A DNA stretch of 12,708 nt from Pseudomonadota bacterium (GTDB lineage Bacteria; Pseudomonadota; Alphaproteobacteria; Sphingomonadales; Sphingomonadaceae): assembly GCA_963205285.1 (NCBI GenBank), contig CAUJJQ010000171.1:1-12708 (forward strand). Direction: 5' to 3'. The notes beneath the pieces were generated by a model that had not been told where the DNA came from, made no database searches, and saw nothing but the letters and a program-made list of their open reading frames with translations. Below are positions 5,905 through 12,705 of the stretch, piece by piece (the first letter of the stretch is position 1; each line of letters opens with the position of its first letter). A program made the position numbers and the translations under genes.

Positions 5905-7470
5905 TTAACGATGCTTTCGGCCAAAGACAATCGCGCCCGCCATAAGAAAAATGGCAAAGGCCAAAGGCAGGATATTGCCGAAACGCGCAAAAAGCGTCGG
6001 GGTAAAGGCAAGTGGAACGGTCGCATCGATACGCCCTGCATGGTGCATGGGCAGCGCATGGAGAACGCGCCCATCGGGGGCGACGATCGCACTGATCCCG
6101 GTCGGCGTGGCGCGCAGGACAGGCAAGCCTTCTTCCACCGCGCGTAGCCGTGCCTGCGCCAAATGCTGCGGCGGTCCCCATGCGCCGAACCATGCGTCAT
6201 TGGACGGATTAAAGATGAAGTCGGGCCGGTTGCCTCGATCAACAACTTGCCCCGAAAAAATAATCTCATAACAGATTTGCAGTCCCGCCCGCCCAAATCG
6301 ACCAAGGTTGAGCGTGCGGGCACCCGGGCCGGGCCAAAAATCGATATCCCCCGGTGCCAATCGGGACAGGCCGAGCCGCGATAATATGGGGCGCATGGGC
6401 AGATATTCGCCATATGGCACCAAATGTGACTTGTCGTAACGCGCCCGCAATCGACCCTGATCGTCCAATGCAAAGACCGCGTTGCGCGCACCCACCACAT
6501 CATCGCTCGCCGTATTGGGGATGAGCTTGACGGCACCGGTCAGCAACATGTCGTCTGGGCCAAGCTGTGCGGCAAGCCGTGCCCGGACAAATGCGGGCGG
6601 TTCGTCATACCAATAGGGTGGGTAACCATCCTCAACATAATCGGGCACCGCCGCTTCGGGCCACAATAACAGGCGTGGGTTTGCGCCCAATCGCGGTGAA
6701 TTGGCGGCGAGTTAGGCGAAATTGGCGCGGCGCTGCGCCATGTCCCACTTATCACCCTGATCGATATTGGGCTGGACGATGGTAACGTTGGTCGCGGGCC
6801 GCCCTTCATTTGCGGGTTTGGCCATGGTCAGCAAAATATTGGAACCACTCCAAAATAGCACCAGACTTGCCGCCATCCACAGGGCGGCTTTGCGCTGACC
6901 GTTCGAAAATAATGTCACGCTGCTGGATAGGAGGAGGATGAGGCCGCTCATCCCATAGGTGCCGATGATGCGGGTCGGTGCGGCAGCCCATGGTGCGATG
7001 GCGGCGAGCGGGTTCCATGCAAATCCGGTAAAAACCCATGCACGCAGCCATTCGCTGATGATCCATGTGGCGGCAAACAATAATGCAAACAGCAACTGCC
7101 GATTGCCCTGCATTTGGCGGGCCAGCCGGTGTGCGCTGGCGGCTGCCAGCGCCGGATAGATGGCGAGATATAGCGACAGCAGCGGAACCGCCATCCAGCC
7201 CAGCCATGGTGGCATTTTGGCTTGATAGGTAAATGCCTGTGCAATCCAGATCAGTCCGACAATAAAATAACCCAACCCGAACAACCAACCGAGCCAAAGC
7301 GCCGTGCGGGTTTTTGCGGCTTGGGATAGCAAATGCAGCAATGCGGCCAGCGCCAATATTGTCAGCGGCCATAGCCCCAAGGGCGCAAATCCTGTGGCGC
7401 TGATCGCACCCAATAAGAAAGCACAAAGCGCGGGATGGCGCTGGAGCGCGGCAATGCGACGGGCGGGCAT
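5905..7470 (-). pseudogene. lnt: Apolipoprotein N-acyltransferase, interrupted by an in-frame stop
   Basis: Lnt adds the third acyl chain to lipoproteins in the inner membrane. Translated from the ATG at 7470 the frame spans 521 codons, the usual length, but codon 253 is TAA (6712-6714). Before it are 252 residues: membrane segments and the first strand of the nitrilase fold (NVTIVQPNIDQGDKWD). After it, in the same frame, everything needed for catalysis follows: E272 (LLLWPEAAVP), K347 (YDKSHLVPYGEYLP), C400 (LQICYE) and a final membrane helix. There is no frameshift or other lesion. A single C-to-T change from CAA would explain the stop. The second half could start only at a TTG (6690) without a ribosome binding site. 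Options are a recent null mutation, a sequencing error, or readthrough. The lnt start is 46 bp from the divergent VOC gene. Confidence 0.85.
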
Positions 7471-7515
7471 GGCCTGCCCATAGCGCAGGGCGCGCGGTGG
7501 CGCTATAGCCGCGCC

Positions 7516-7932
7516 ATGCGTCCCTTTCACCTTGCCATCCCGGTCGATGACCTGCCCGCTGCGCGGCATTTTTACGGTGCTGTGATGGGCTGCGCTGAGG
7601 GGCGATCATCTGACCATTGGGTGGATTTCGACCTGTTCGGGCATCAATTGGTCGCGCACCATGTCGCCGATTATCGCGGCGTGGCGGCGGGGATGAACGC
7701 GGTCGATGGCCATGCAGTGCCGGTGCCGCATTTTGGCATCATCCTGACGCTGGATCAATTCGCGGCGCTGGCCGAACGTCTGGCGCGCGCGGGCTGCGCC
7801 TTCATTCACCCGCCGATGGTGCGCTTTGCGGGGCAGGCGGGCGAACAGCGCACCATGTTCCTCGCCGATCCGGCGGGCAATGCGCTGGAGTTCAAAGCCT
7901 TTGCCGATGATGCGATGATTTTCAGCGCTTAG
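7516..7932 (+). CDS. VOC (glyoxalase/extradiol dioxygenase) family protein
   Basis: A 138-residue single-unit vicinal-oxygen-chelate protein with paired beta-alpha-beta-beta-beta modules. Likely metal ligands are H5 (FHLAIPV), H72 (PVPHFG) and E125 (GNALEFKAF), and the C-terminal segment FLADPAGNALEFK is typical of the family. The group includes glyoxalases, dioxygenases and resistance proteins; its substrate is not readable here. The start at 7516 (MRPFHLAIPV) fits the first beta strand; an open extension to 7435 would run through the start of the divergent lnt gene. Its TAG stop overlaps by four bases with the stop of the convergent membrane-protein gene, leaving no room for a terminator. 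Confidence 0.88.
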   Translation: MRPFHLAIPVDDLPAARHFYGAVMGCAEGRSSDHWVDFDLFGHQLVAHHVADYRGVAAGMNAVDGHAVPVPHFGIILTLDQFAALAERLARAGCAFIHPPMVRFAGQAGEQRTMFLADPAGNALEFKAFADDAMIFSA

Positions 7933-8567
7933 CTTATGCTGGCATGGCTGGCGGCGCTGCACGCGTCGCTGGCGCTGGCCGCGCCGCCCGAAAAATAGGC
8001 AAAGGCGATGAAACCGCCGACGACCGCCACGGCAAAAGCCGCGGACAATATGGCGAGATATTTTTCGATGAAGGCCTTTATCGGCGCGCCGAATTTCCAG
8101 AACAGGAAACCGACCAGCATGAATTGAAAGGCGCGGCTGGCGATGCTGGCGAGGATGAAGGTTGCTAGGTTCATGTGGATGAAGCCGGCGGTCAGCGTCA
8201 GCAGCTTGAAGGGGATGGGGGTCGCGCCCTTTATCAGGATGATTTCGGCGCCATATTCGCGCAAATAACAGGCAGCGGCAGGAAAACTGTCCCACAGACC
8301 GAGGGTGCGCAGCAAGGGTTCGCCGATGGTGTCATAGGCAAAATAGCCCAGACTATAGCCAAACAGCCCCCCGACAACAGATGCAAATGTTGTTATAATG
8401 CCGTATCTTAGCGCCTTTTCCGGCCGCGCGAGGCACATGAGGCCGAGCAAAGGGTGCGGCGGGATGGGAAAAAAGCTTGCCTCTGCAAAGGCGAACAGGA
8501 ACAGCCACCGCGTCGCGTGGCGGTGCGCCGCCTTGTCCATCATCCAGTCATAAAGGCGGCGTAACAT
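7929..8567 (-). CDS. YqaA/DedA-type (VTT domain) membrane protein
   Basis: A 212-residue inner-membrane protein of the YqaA branch of the DedA/SNARE-associated (VTT) superfamily. It shows the branch signatures FAFAEASFFPIPP (about residues 25-37) and GATPIPFKLLTLTAG (about 114-128), with about five hydrophobic segments, the last near residues 172-194. Related proteins move phospholipids across membranes; the role of YqaA proteins is not settled. The ATG at 8567 has AGGTGG and a G run just upstream and matches homologue starts; an extension to 8630 would overlap the preceding gene. It lies 37 bp after the ferritin-like gene, probably in one transcript. The tail after residue 193 is Ala/Ser-rich. 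Confidence 0.85.
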   Translation of the reverse strand: MLRRLYDWMMDKAAHRHATRWLFLFAFAEASFFPIPPHPLLGLMCLARPEKALRYGIITTFASVVGGLFGYSLGYFAYDTIGEPLLRTLGLWDSFPAAACYLREYGAEIILIKGATPIPFKLLTLTAGFIHMNLATFILASIASRAFQFMLVGFLFWKFGAPIKAFIEKYLAILSAAFAVAVVGGFIAFAYFSGGAASASDACSAASHASIS

Positions 8568-8604
8568 CCCCCGCCACCTAGCCCGCGCCGGATGGCCTGA
8601 CAAG

Positions 8605-9336
8605 CTATCCGCGCGCGCCATCCCCCGCATGCGCCCAACAGGTGCGCCGCGCCAGCCATGGGTTCAGGAACAGGAACGGCAGTTTCAACGCCAATAATTC
8701 GCCATGGATATAGCGGTCGATCCACCTTTCCCACCAACTGTCGTTGCGCCGCCCGTGCGCCGCCAGCCAGCCGTCATAGGGTGCCCAATGCGATGGTTCG
8801 TCGCGTTCGATAATCCGGAAAATCCGCATGAGAATCGGGTCGCGGCGAACGATTGGGTGGGCGAGCAAAATTTCGACCTGTTGCATCCCGCGTCTTTCGG
8901 TCAGGCTGATGACGCGGCATAATTTTTCAAATAATGCATCGCTGTCGATTACCGCCTGAGTGTCGAGCGCGTCGATTTTGCGACCGAACATAATTTCGAC
9001 AAAGCGGTCGATATGGCCGCAGGTGCGATCAACCGCAAAGGGCATGATGCCGCGCCGTTCGAACCAGCGGCGGAACATATGATAATGTTTTTCTTCGTCT
9101 GCGCGGTGCTGTTCAATTGCGGCAATCAGCGCTGCATCGTCGGGTGCGCGCGCGCGCACCGCATCCAGCACCCGCGCAATCGCTGTATAGCCGCGATGTT
9201 CGTTATAGATGTAAATGCTGCCGAGCAGGTCGAGGTAGCGGCGTTGCAACCGCCCCTCCGCGCGTGGCGCTGCGCGGGGGCTGTTGGGCGCATCATGCGG
9301 TTCCATCGTCTCATCGTCGGCGTGCATCGCTTGCAT
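8605..9336 (-). CDS. Ferritin-like diiron protein of unassigned role
   Basis: A 243-residue, mainly helical protein with the spacing of a four-helix diiron carboxylate site: E46 in the first helix, E81-x-x-H84 (ADEEKHYHMF) in the second, a Glu around E147/E155 in the third, and E180-x-x-H183 (ERDEPSHW) in the fourth. The first 25 residues are polar and probably disordered, and the last 40 are aromatic and basic. I infer a soluble non-heme diiron protein, perhaps an oxidase or hydroxylase rather than an iron-storage ferritin; no substrate is indicated. The start at 9336 has AGGGG close upstream; the ATGs at 9327 and 9306 are alternatives. It precedes the YqaA-like gene by 37 bp. Confidence 0.75.
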   Translation of the reverse strand: MQAMHADDETMEPHDAPNSPRAAPRAEGRLQRRYLDLLGSIYIYNEHRGYTAIARVLDAVRARAPDDAALIAAIEQHRADEEKHYHMFRRWFERRGIMPFAVDRTCGHIDRFVEIMFGRKIDALDTQAVIDSDALFEKLCRVISLTERRGMQQVEILLAHPIVRRDPILMRIFRIIERDEPSHWAPYDGWLAAHGRRNDSWWERWIDRYIHGELLALKLPFLFLNPWLARRTCWAHAGDGARG

Positions 9337-9349
9337 AACCCCTGATATG

Positions 9350-9381
9350 GGTTAGGGTTTTAGGCGGTAAACCCACTAACC
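9350..9381. promoter_or_regulatory. Inverted repeat in the divergent spacer before the GST gene
   Basis: GGTTAG (9350-9355) pairs with CTAACC (9376-9381) and GGTTT (9356-9360) with AAACC (9369-9373), leaving a two-base bulge. The element lies in the 73-bp spacer between two divergent genes, so it could be an operator for one or both. No regulator is identified. Confidence 0.3.
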
Positions 9382-9409
9382 ATGCGGCGGCAATTTACGG
9401 GGAACAGAT

Positions 9410-10093
9410 ATGATTGTCTATGGCGCGATATTGTCACCTTTTGTCCGCAAGGTTTTGATCGCGGCGGCGGAAAAGGGGCTGGAGGTGGAACAGCGCCCCG
9501 GCGGCATGGGGCAGGGGGGCGATGAATTTGTCGAAGCCAGCCCATTTGGTAAAATGCCAGCGCTACGTGTGCCAAATGGGCGCGGGGAGGGGCGTGACTA
9601 TCTGCTCGCCGATTCATCGGCCATCGTCCATTATATGGAGGCAGCGCACCCCGCGATGCCGCTGATCCCCGCAGAGCCGATGGCGCGGGGGGAGGTAATC
9701 TGGTTTGATGAATTTGCCGATACGATTTTGATGGCGGCGGGCGGCAAGCTGTTTTTCAACCGGGTGGTTGCGCCATTATTCCTGAAACGGCCGGGGGATT
9801 TGGCGGCGGCGGATGACGCGGAACGAACCGAAATCCCGCACATATTGGACTGGCTGGAACAACGCATCGGGCCAAAGCGTGAATTTCTGGTCGGCGGCGC
9901 ATTTTCGCTGGCCGATATTTCGGTGGCGGTGATGTTCGCCAATGTGCGCGGTGCGGGCGTCGCGCTCGACACACAGAAATACCCCAATGTTGAGCGTTGG
10001 CTGGCAGGGGTGGAGGGGCGGCCGAGCTTTGCCGCCCAAAATGCGCGGATGGAAAAAATACTCGCCCGCGTCCGTGCAGAGGCGGGGGCTTAG
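9410..10093 (+). CDS. Glutathione S-transferase family protein
   Basis: A 227-residue cytosolic GST. The N-terminal thioredoxin-like domain (1-80) has S9 in the active-site region (AILSPFVRKV), the conserved cis-Pro in KMPAL (P50) and the glutathione gamma-glutamyl binding pair D68-S69 (LADSSAIVHYME). The all-helical C-terminal domain carries the N-capping box motif (SLADISVAV, about 166-174). GSTs of this type conjugate or reduce electrophiles; the substrate is unknown. GGGGAA lies 6 bases before the ATG. It is divergent from the ferritin-like gene, and a long gene-free repeat region follows its stop codon. Confidence 0.93.
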   Translation: MIVYGAILSPFVRKVLIAAAEKGLEVEQRPGGMGQGGDEFVEASPFGKMPALRVPNGRGEGRDYLLADSSAIVHYMEAAHPAMPLIPAEPMARGEVIWFDEFADTILMAAGGKLFFNRVVAPLFLKRPGDLAAADDAERTEIPHILDWLEQRIGPKREFLVGGAFSLADISVAVMFANVRGAGVALDTQKYPNVERWLAGVEGRPSFAAQNARMEKILARVRAEAGA

Positions 10094-10136
10094 CCGGGCG
10101 CAGTCGTTTTTCGCGCAAGGCTTGTCGCCGTTCGTC

Positions 10137-10164
10137 CGTATCTCGACACGCTCGATACGAACGG
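10137..10164 (+). repeat. 28-bp dispersed repeat, copy 1
   Basis: It begins CGTATCTCGACACGCTCG and ends ATACGAACGG, an imperfect palindrome. Copies at 10181-10208 (direct) and 10236-10264 (inverted) share both ends and differ in the middle. Confidence 0.65.
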
Positions 10165-10180
10165 GGTGGAGCTTATCCGC

Positions 10181-10208
10181 CGTATCTCGCTCCGCGTGAT
10201 ACGAACGG
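10181..10208 (+). repeat. 28-bp dispersed repeat, copy 2
   Basis: It begins CGTATCTCGCTCCGCGTG and ends ATACGAACGG. It has the same orientation as copy 1, 44 bp on, and the same ends with a different centre. Confidence 0.65.
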
Positions 10209-10235
10209 GCCAGGGTGAAGTTACGCACCCCAAAT

Positions 10236-10264
10236 CCGTTCGTGTCGAGCGAAGTCGAGATACG
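10236..10264 (-). repeat. 28-bp dispersed repeat, copy 3 (inverted)
   Basis: Read on the minus strand it begins CGTATCTCGACTTCGCTCG and ends ACACGAACGG, so it is 29 bp and inverted relative to copies 1 and 2. A further fragment, AGTCGAGACACGGG, lies at 10328-10341. Confidence 0.65.
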
Positions 10265-10469
10265 AGCCTTGAGGGATTTCGAGTGAAATGGAACATTTCA
10301 CGGCTCGGAAATACCGGCAAGATATTAAGTCGAGACACGGGCAAAATGGATTTGATTGCCCCCTCCATCACCGCTTCGCGGTGATCCCCATCCCCCTCCC
10401 GTAAACGGAGGGGGATTTGGGCTCTGCGCCTCTGCGCGAAACATAGCCTCAGCGCGCCATTGAAGGTGG

Positions 10470-10489
10470 ATTCCCGCATTCGCGGGAAT
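10470..10489. repeat. Hairpin repeat of the TCCyGC-wTTC-GCrGGA family
   Basis: ATTCCCGC (10470-10477) and GCGGGAAT (10482-10489) pair around the loop ATTC. The hairpin at 12686-12705 has the same stem length, a near-identical loop and paired substitutions in the stem, so the two are members of one dispersed family. Confidence 0.6.
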
Positions 10490-10528
10490 GACAGGGTCTT
10501 AGCATTTAACCAAATAGGCACAAAATAC

Positions 10529-10545
10529 TTGACAGCGTAACGCTG
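10529..10545 (+). promoter_or_regulatory. TTGACA box overlapping a 13-bp palindrome
   Basis: TTGACA (10529-10534) is a perfect -35 hexamer. It overlaps the palindrome CAGCGT-A-ACGCTG (10533-10545), which looks like an operator. No good -10 box is found at 16-18 bases (TATGGC at 10547 is too close), so the promoter call is weak. It points toward the terminator at 10594 and the terminase genes. Confidence 0.3.
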
Positions 10546-10593
10546 ATATGGCACAAGCCACATATTGCTGAAAAATGCGAGTCGCGGGATGCC

Positions 10594-10623
10594 ACCCTGT
10601 CGGAAAAATCCGGCAGGGTTTTT
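10594..10623 (+). terminator. Strong intrinsic terminator upstream of terS
   Basis: ACCCTGTCGG (10594-10603) and CCGGCAGGGT (10610-10619) pair over 10 bp with one G-T pair and a loop AAAAAT, and the stem runs into five T's (10619-10623). It works only on the plus strand. No gene lies within 500 bp upstream on that strand, so it must end a small RNA or an attenuated leader of the terminase operon. Confidence 0.75.
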
Positions 10624-10665
10624 GCGTTTTCAGCCCCTCATTTCCCTTTGCATAAAGGAGGCGAC

Positions 10666-11247
10666 ATGGCCGAAGCAAAAACACGCGCGTCCAGCGCCGC
10701 AAAATCCGCGCGCCCCAAAAAATCATCGCCCAAGCTGGTCAGTGCGCGCGCACAAAATGGCGTGCGACAGGTGCGGCGTGGCGGCAAACGGTTACCGCCG
10801 GAAAGTTTCGATGCCTTTTTTGATGCGCTGGCTGAAACGTCCAACATCAAATTGTCCGCCGAGATGGGCGGGGTGGCGCTCGCCACCGTAAAGCAACGCC
10901 GCCGCAATGACCCCGAATTTGCGCAGCGATTCGACCTCGCCAAGCTGGAAGGGCAGCAGGATTTGGAAATGGCCGCATTGGCGCAGGGGCGTTTTGGCGT
11001 GCGTCAGGTGGAAAAGGTGGAGCGGCATAAGGACGGGCACGTCCGCACCGTCATCCGCGACCATGCACTGGCGACGTTGCGCGGCTTTGCCGCGATCAAC
11101 CATGCCGCCGTGCGGCGCGCGGCAGCGGCGCTGGCCGCGCAACATGACGATCAGTCGGCGCAAAGCGATGCACAGATTGTGGCAGGGTTGGCAGAGGCAT
11201 TTGCCGCGCTCCTCCGGCAGCGGCTTGGGGGTGCGGATGGCCGATAA
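10666..11247 (+). CDS. GTA-like terminase small subunit (putative)
   Basis: A 193-residue protein that I assign mainly by position, directly before a terminase large subunit as in the first gene of Rhodobacter-type GTA clusters. The N-terminus (about 1-45) is basic and low in complexity. Residues about 50-90 look like a helix-turn-helix (LAETSNIKLSAEMGGVALAT, then VKQRRRNDPEFAQRF), which would bind DNA. A helical, alanine-rich C-terminus with a DHALATLRGFAAINHAAVRRA stretch could support ring assembly. The small subunit selects DNA for packaging and loads the large subunit. AAAGGAGG lies 4 bases before the ATG at 10666; an in-frame ATG at 10648 lies upstream of it. Its TAA overlaps the start of terL. 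Confidence 0.7.
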   Translation: MAEAKTRASSAAKSARPKKSSPKLVSARAQNGVRQVRRGGKRLPPESFDAFFDALAETSNIKLSAEMGGVALATVKQRRRNDPEFAQRFDLAKLEGQQDLEMAALAQGRFGVRQVEKVERHKDGHVRTVIRDHALATLRGFAAINHAAVRRAAAALAAQHDDQSAQSDAQIVAGLAEAFAALLRQRLGGADGR

Positions 11248-12610
11248 TGCCGCTTTGCCCCCCACGGCTTTGCCCCCAACAGATTTTTGCGCCGAAACGC
11301 CGCTCATCGACCTTATCACCGGCGATGCGCTGCTCACCCAATTTGCCGCAGACACAATCGGCCCTGATTGGCACGCGCTGCTTTCCACCCAATGGCCGCT
11401 GATCGCGCGGCGTGCGCAATTGCCGCCCGATGGCGACTGGCGCATCTGGTTGATGCTGGCCGGGCGCGGATTTGGCAAAACCCGCAGCGGCGCCGAATGG
11501 GTCGATGCGCTGGCGCGCGCCCATGCCGGGTGCCGCATCGCGCTCGTCGGTGCGACGATTGATGATGTGCGACAGGTTATGGTGGAGGGGGAGAGCGGGA
11601 TTGCCCGCCTGACCCGCGCCGACCCGCCGCAATATAGCCCGTCGCTGAAACGCCTGATGTGGCGCAATGGCAGCCTTGCCACCTGTTATTCGGCCGCCGA
11701 ACCTGAATCGCTGCGCGGGCCGCAGCAACATTTCGCTTGGGCGGATGAGGTGGCGCGCTGGGACAATGCGGGCGGCCGGGCAGCGGCGGCGTGGGACAAT
11801 TTGATGCTGGGACTGCGGCTGGGGGCGCTGCCGCGCGCGCTCGCCACCACCACCCCGCGCGCGGTGCCGCTGGTTCGGGCGCTGCTGATGCACCCCGGCG
11901 TCGTCGTAACCGGCGGCGCAACGGCGGCCAATACAGCCAATTTGCCGCCGGCTTTCTTGGCCGCGATGACCGCAAGCTATGGCCAAAGCGCGCTCGCCCG
12001 ACAGGAATTATGGGGCGAAATGGTGGAGGATGTGGCGGGCAGCCTGTTCAGCCGCGCAATGCTCGCCGCCGCGCGGGAGCAGGTTGATCCAGACCAGATT
12101 GCGCGCGTCGTCATCGGCGTTGATCCGCCCGCCAGCGCACATGGCGATGCCTGTGGCATCATCATCGCCGCGCGATTGGTGGGGGATGATGCGCGCTATG
12201 CGGTGCTGGCAGATGCCAGCGTCAGCGCGGCCAGCCCCGAAAAATGGGCCCGCGCGGTCGCAGATGCAGCGCGCGACTGGCGCGCCGACCTTGTGGTGGC
12301 AGAGGGGAATATGGGCGGCGACATGGTAAAATCGGTGCTGAAAATCGCCGATCCGGCGATGCCGGTTACGCTGGTGCATGCGCGGCGCGGCAAGAGCCTG
12401 CGCGCCGAGCCGGTGGCATTGCTTTATGAACAAGGCGCAATTGCCCATGCGGGCGATTTCCCGATGCTGGAGGATCAGCTGTGCGGTCTGCTCAGCGCGG
12501 GTGGATATATGGGGCCGGGGCGCAGCCCTGACCGTGCCGATGCGCTTGTATGGGCGATGCATGCGCTGCGCCACGGGGCAGGGGCGCGGCCAAGGATGCG
12601 GCGGTTGTAA
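11237..12610 (+). CDS. terL: GTA-like terminase large subunit (packaging ATPase-nuclease)
   Basis: A 457-residue two-domain motor that cuts DNA and drives it into a capsid. The ATPase domain has Walker A AGRGFGKT (75-82), Walker B FAWADE (166-171, D170/E171) and a coupling motif ATTTPRA (203-209). The nuclease domain has an RNase H-like set of acidic residues: D296 (VVIGVDPPA), E356 (LVVAEGNMGG) and D432/D435 (SPDRADALVWA). Sequence and gene order fit the large terminases of alphaproteobacterial gene transfer agents; a related prophage is the alternative. The ATG at 11237 overlaps the small-subunit stop by 11 bases, so the two are translationally coupled. The open frame extends upstream to 10907, but that part lies inside terS. 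All motifs are intact, so it looks functional. Confidence 0.9.
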   Translation: MADNAALPPTALPPTDFCAETPLIDLITGDALLTQFAADTIGPDWHALLSTQWPLIARRAQLPPDGDWRIWLMLAGRGFGKTRSGAEWVDALARAHAGCRIALVGATIDDVRQVMVEGESGIARLTRADPPQYSPSLKRLMWRNGSLATCYSAAEPESLRGPQQHFAWADEVARWDNAGGRAAAAWDNLMLGLRLGALPRALATTTPRAVPLVRALLMHPGVVVTGGATAANTANLPPAFLAAMTASYGQSALARQELWGEMVEDVAGSLFSRAMLAAAREQVDPDQIARVVIGVDPPASAHGDACGIIIAARLVGDDARYAVLADASVSAASPEKWARAVADAARDWRADLVVAEGNMGGDMVKSVLKIADPAMPVTLVHARRGKSLRAEPVALLYEQGAIAHAGDFPMLEDQLCGLLSAGGYMGPGRSPDRADALVWAMHALRHGAGARPRMRRL

Positions 12611-12634
12611 GGGTTTGGGGCGGGTCGCATTGTG

Positions 12635-12652
12635 CCCCTGCGTATGTAGGGG
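12635..12652. repeat. Hairpin downstream of terL
   Basis: CCCCTGC (12635-12641) and GTAGGGG (12646-12652) pair with one G-T pair around a GTAT loop, 24 bases past the terL stop. No U tract follows, so it is more likely part of a dispersed repeat than a terminator. Confidence 0.4.
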
Positions 12653-12685
12653 CCCAGTGGGTGGGGCGCTTCCTTTTCGTCCTAG

Positions 12686-12705
12686 GCTCCTGCTTTCGCA
12701 GGAGC
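12686..12705. repeat. Hairpin repeat at the window end
   Basis: GCTCCTGC (12686-12693) and GCAGGAGC (12698-12705) pair perfectly around the loop TTTC. It is the second member of the family seen at 10470-10489, so the terminase pair is flanked by copies of one repeat. The window ends three bases later. Confidence 0.6.

Larger units (their letters stand above)
10094..10665. other. Gene-free region rich in short palindromic repeats
   Basis: No supported gene is seen in these 572 bases. In order it holds three copies and a fragment of a 28-bp repeat (10137-10341), a GTGAAATG/CATTTCAC hairpin (10283-10301), an ATCACCGC/GCGGTGAT hairpin (10367-10385), a 10-bp hairpin (10390-10399/10407-10416), an ATTCCCGC/GCGGGAAT hairpin (10470-10489), a CAGCGT-A-ACGCTG palindrome beside TTGACA (10529-10545), and an intrinsic terminator (10594-10623). 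It separates the GST gene from the GTA-like terminase genes. Such crowding of repeats suggests a tolerated insertion or recombination zone. Confidence 0.75.

Noticed and set aside
5905..6690. The second half of lnt as an independent gene
   Set aside because: It would need a TTG start without a ribosome binding site and would lack the first strand of the catalytic domain, which lies before the stop. An interrupted single gene is simpler.
7471..7569. Upstream extension of lnt to 7569 and of the VOC gene to 7435
   Set aside because: Each extension would overlap the start of the other divergent gene, and the added residues resemble no family N-terminus.
10137..10264. CRISPR array
   Set aside because: There are only three copies in mixed orientation with unequal spacing, the repeats vary internally, and no cas genes are present.
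10548..10570. Sigma-54 promoter (TGGCAC followed by TTGCT) before terS
   Set aside because: The GG and GC elements are about 15 bases apart, whereas sigma-54 promoters need 10.
10792..11682. Long minus-strand open frame opposite terS and terL
   Set aside because: It is antisense to two overlapping genes with clear motifs; the product is low-complexity and rich in Arg, Pro and Ser. The same reasoning removes the long frames opposite nusG (310-873), lysR (2330-3310) and metK (4871-5506).
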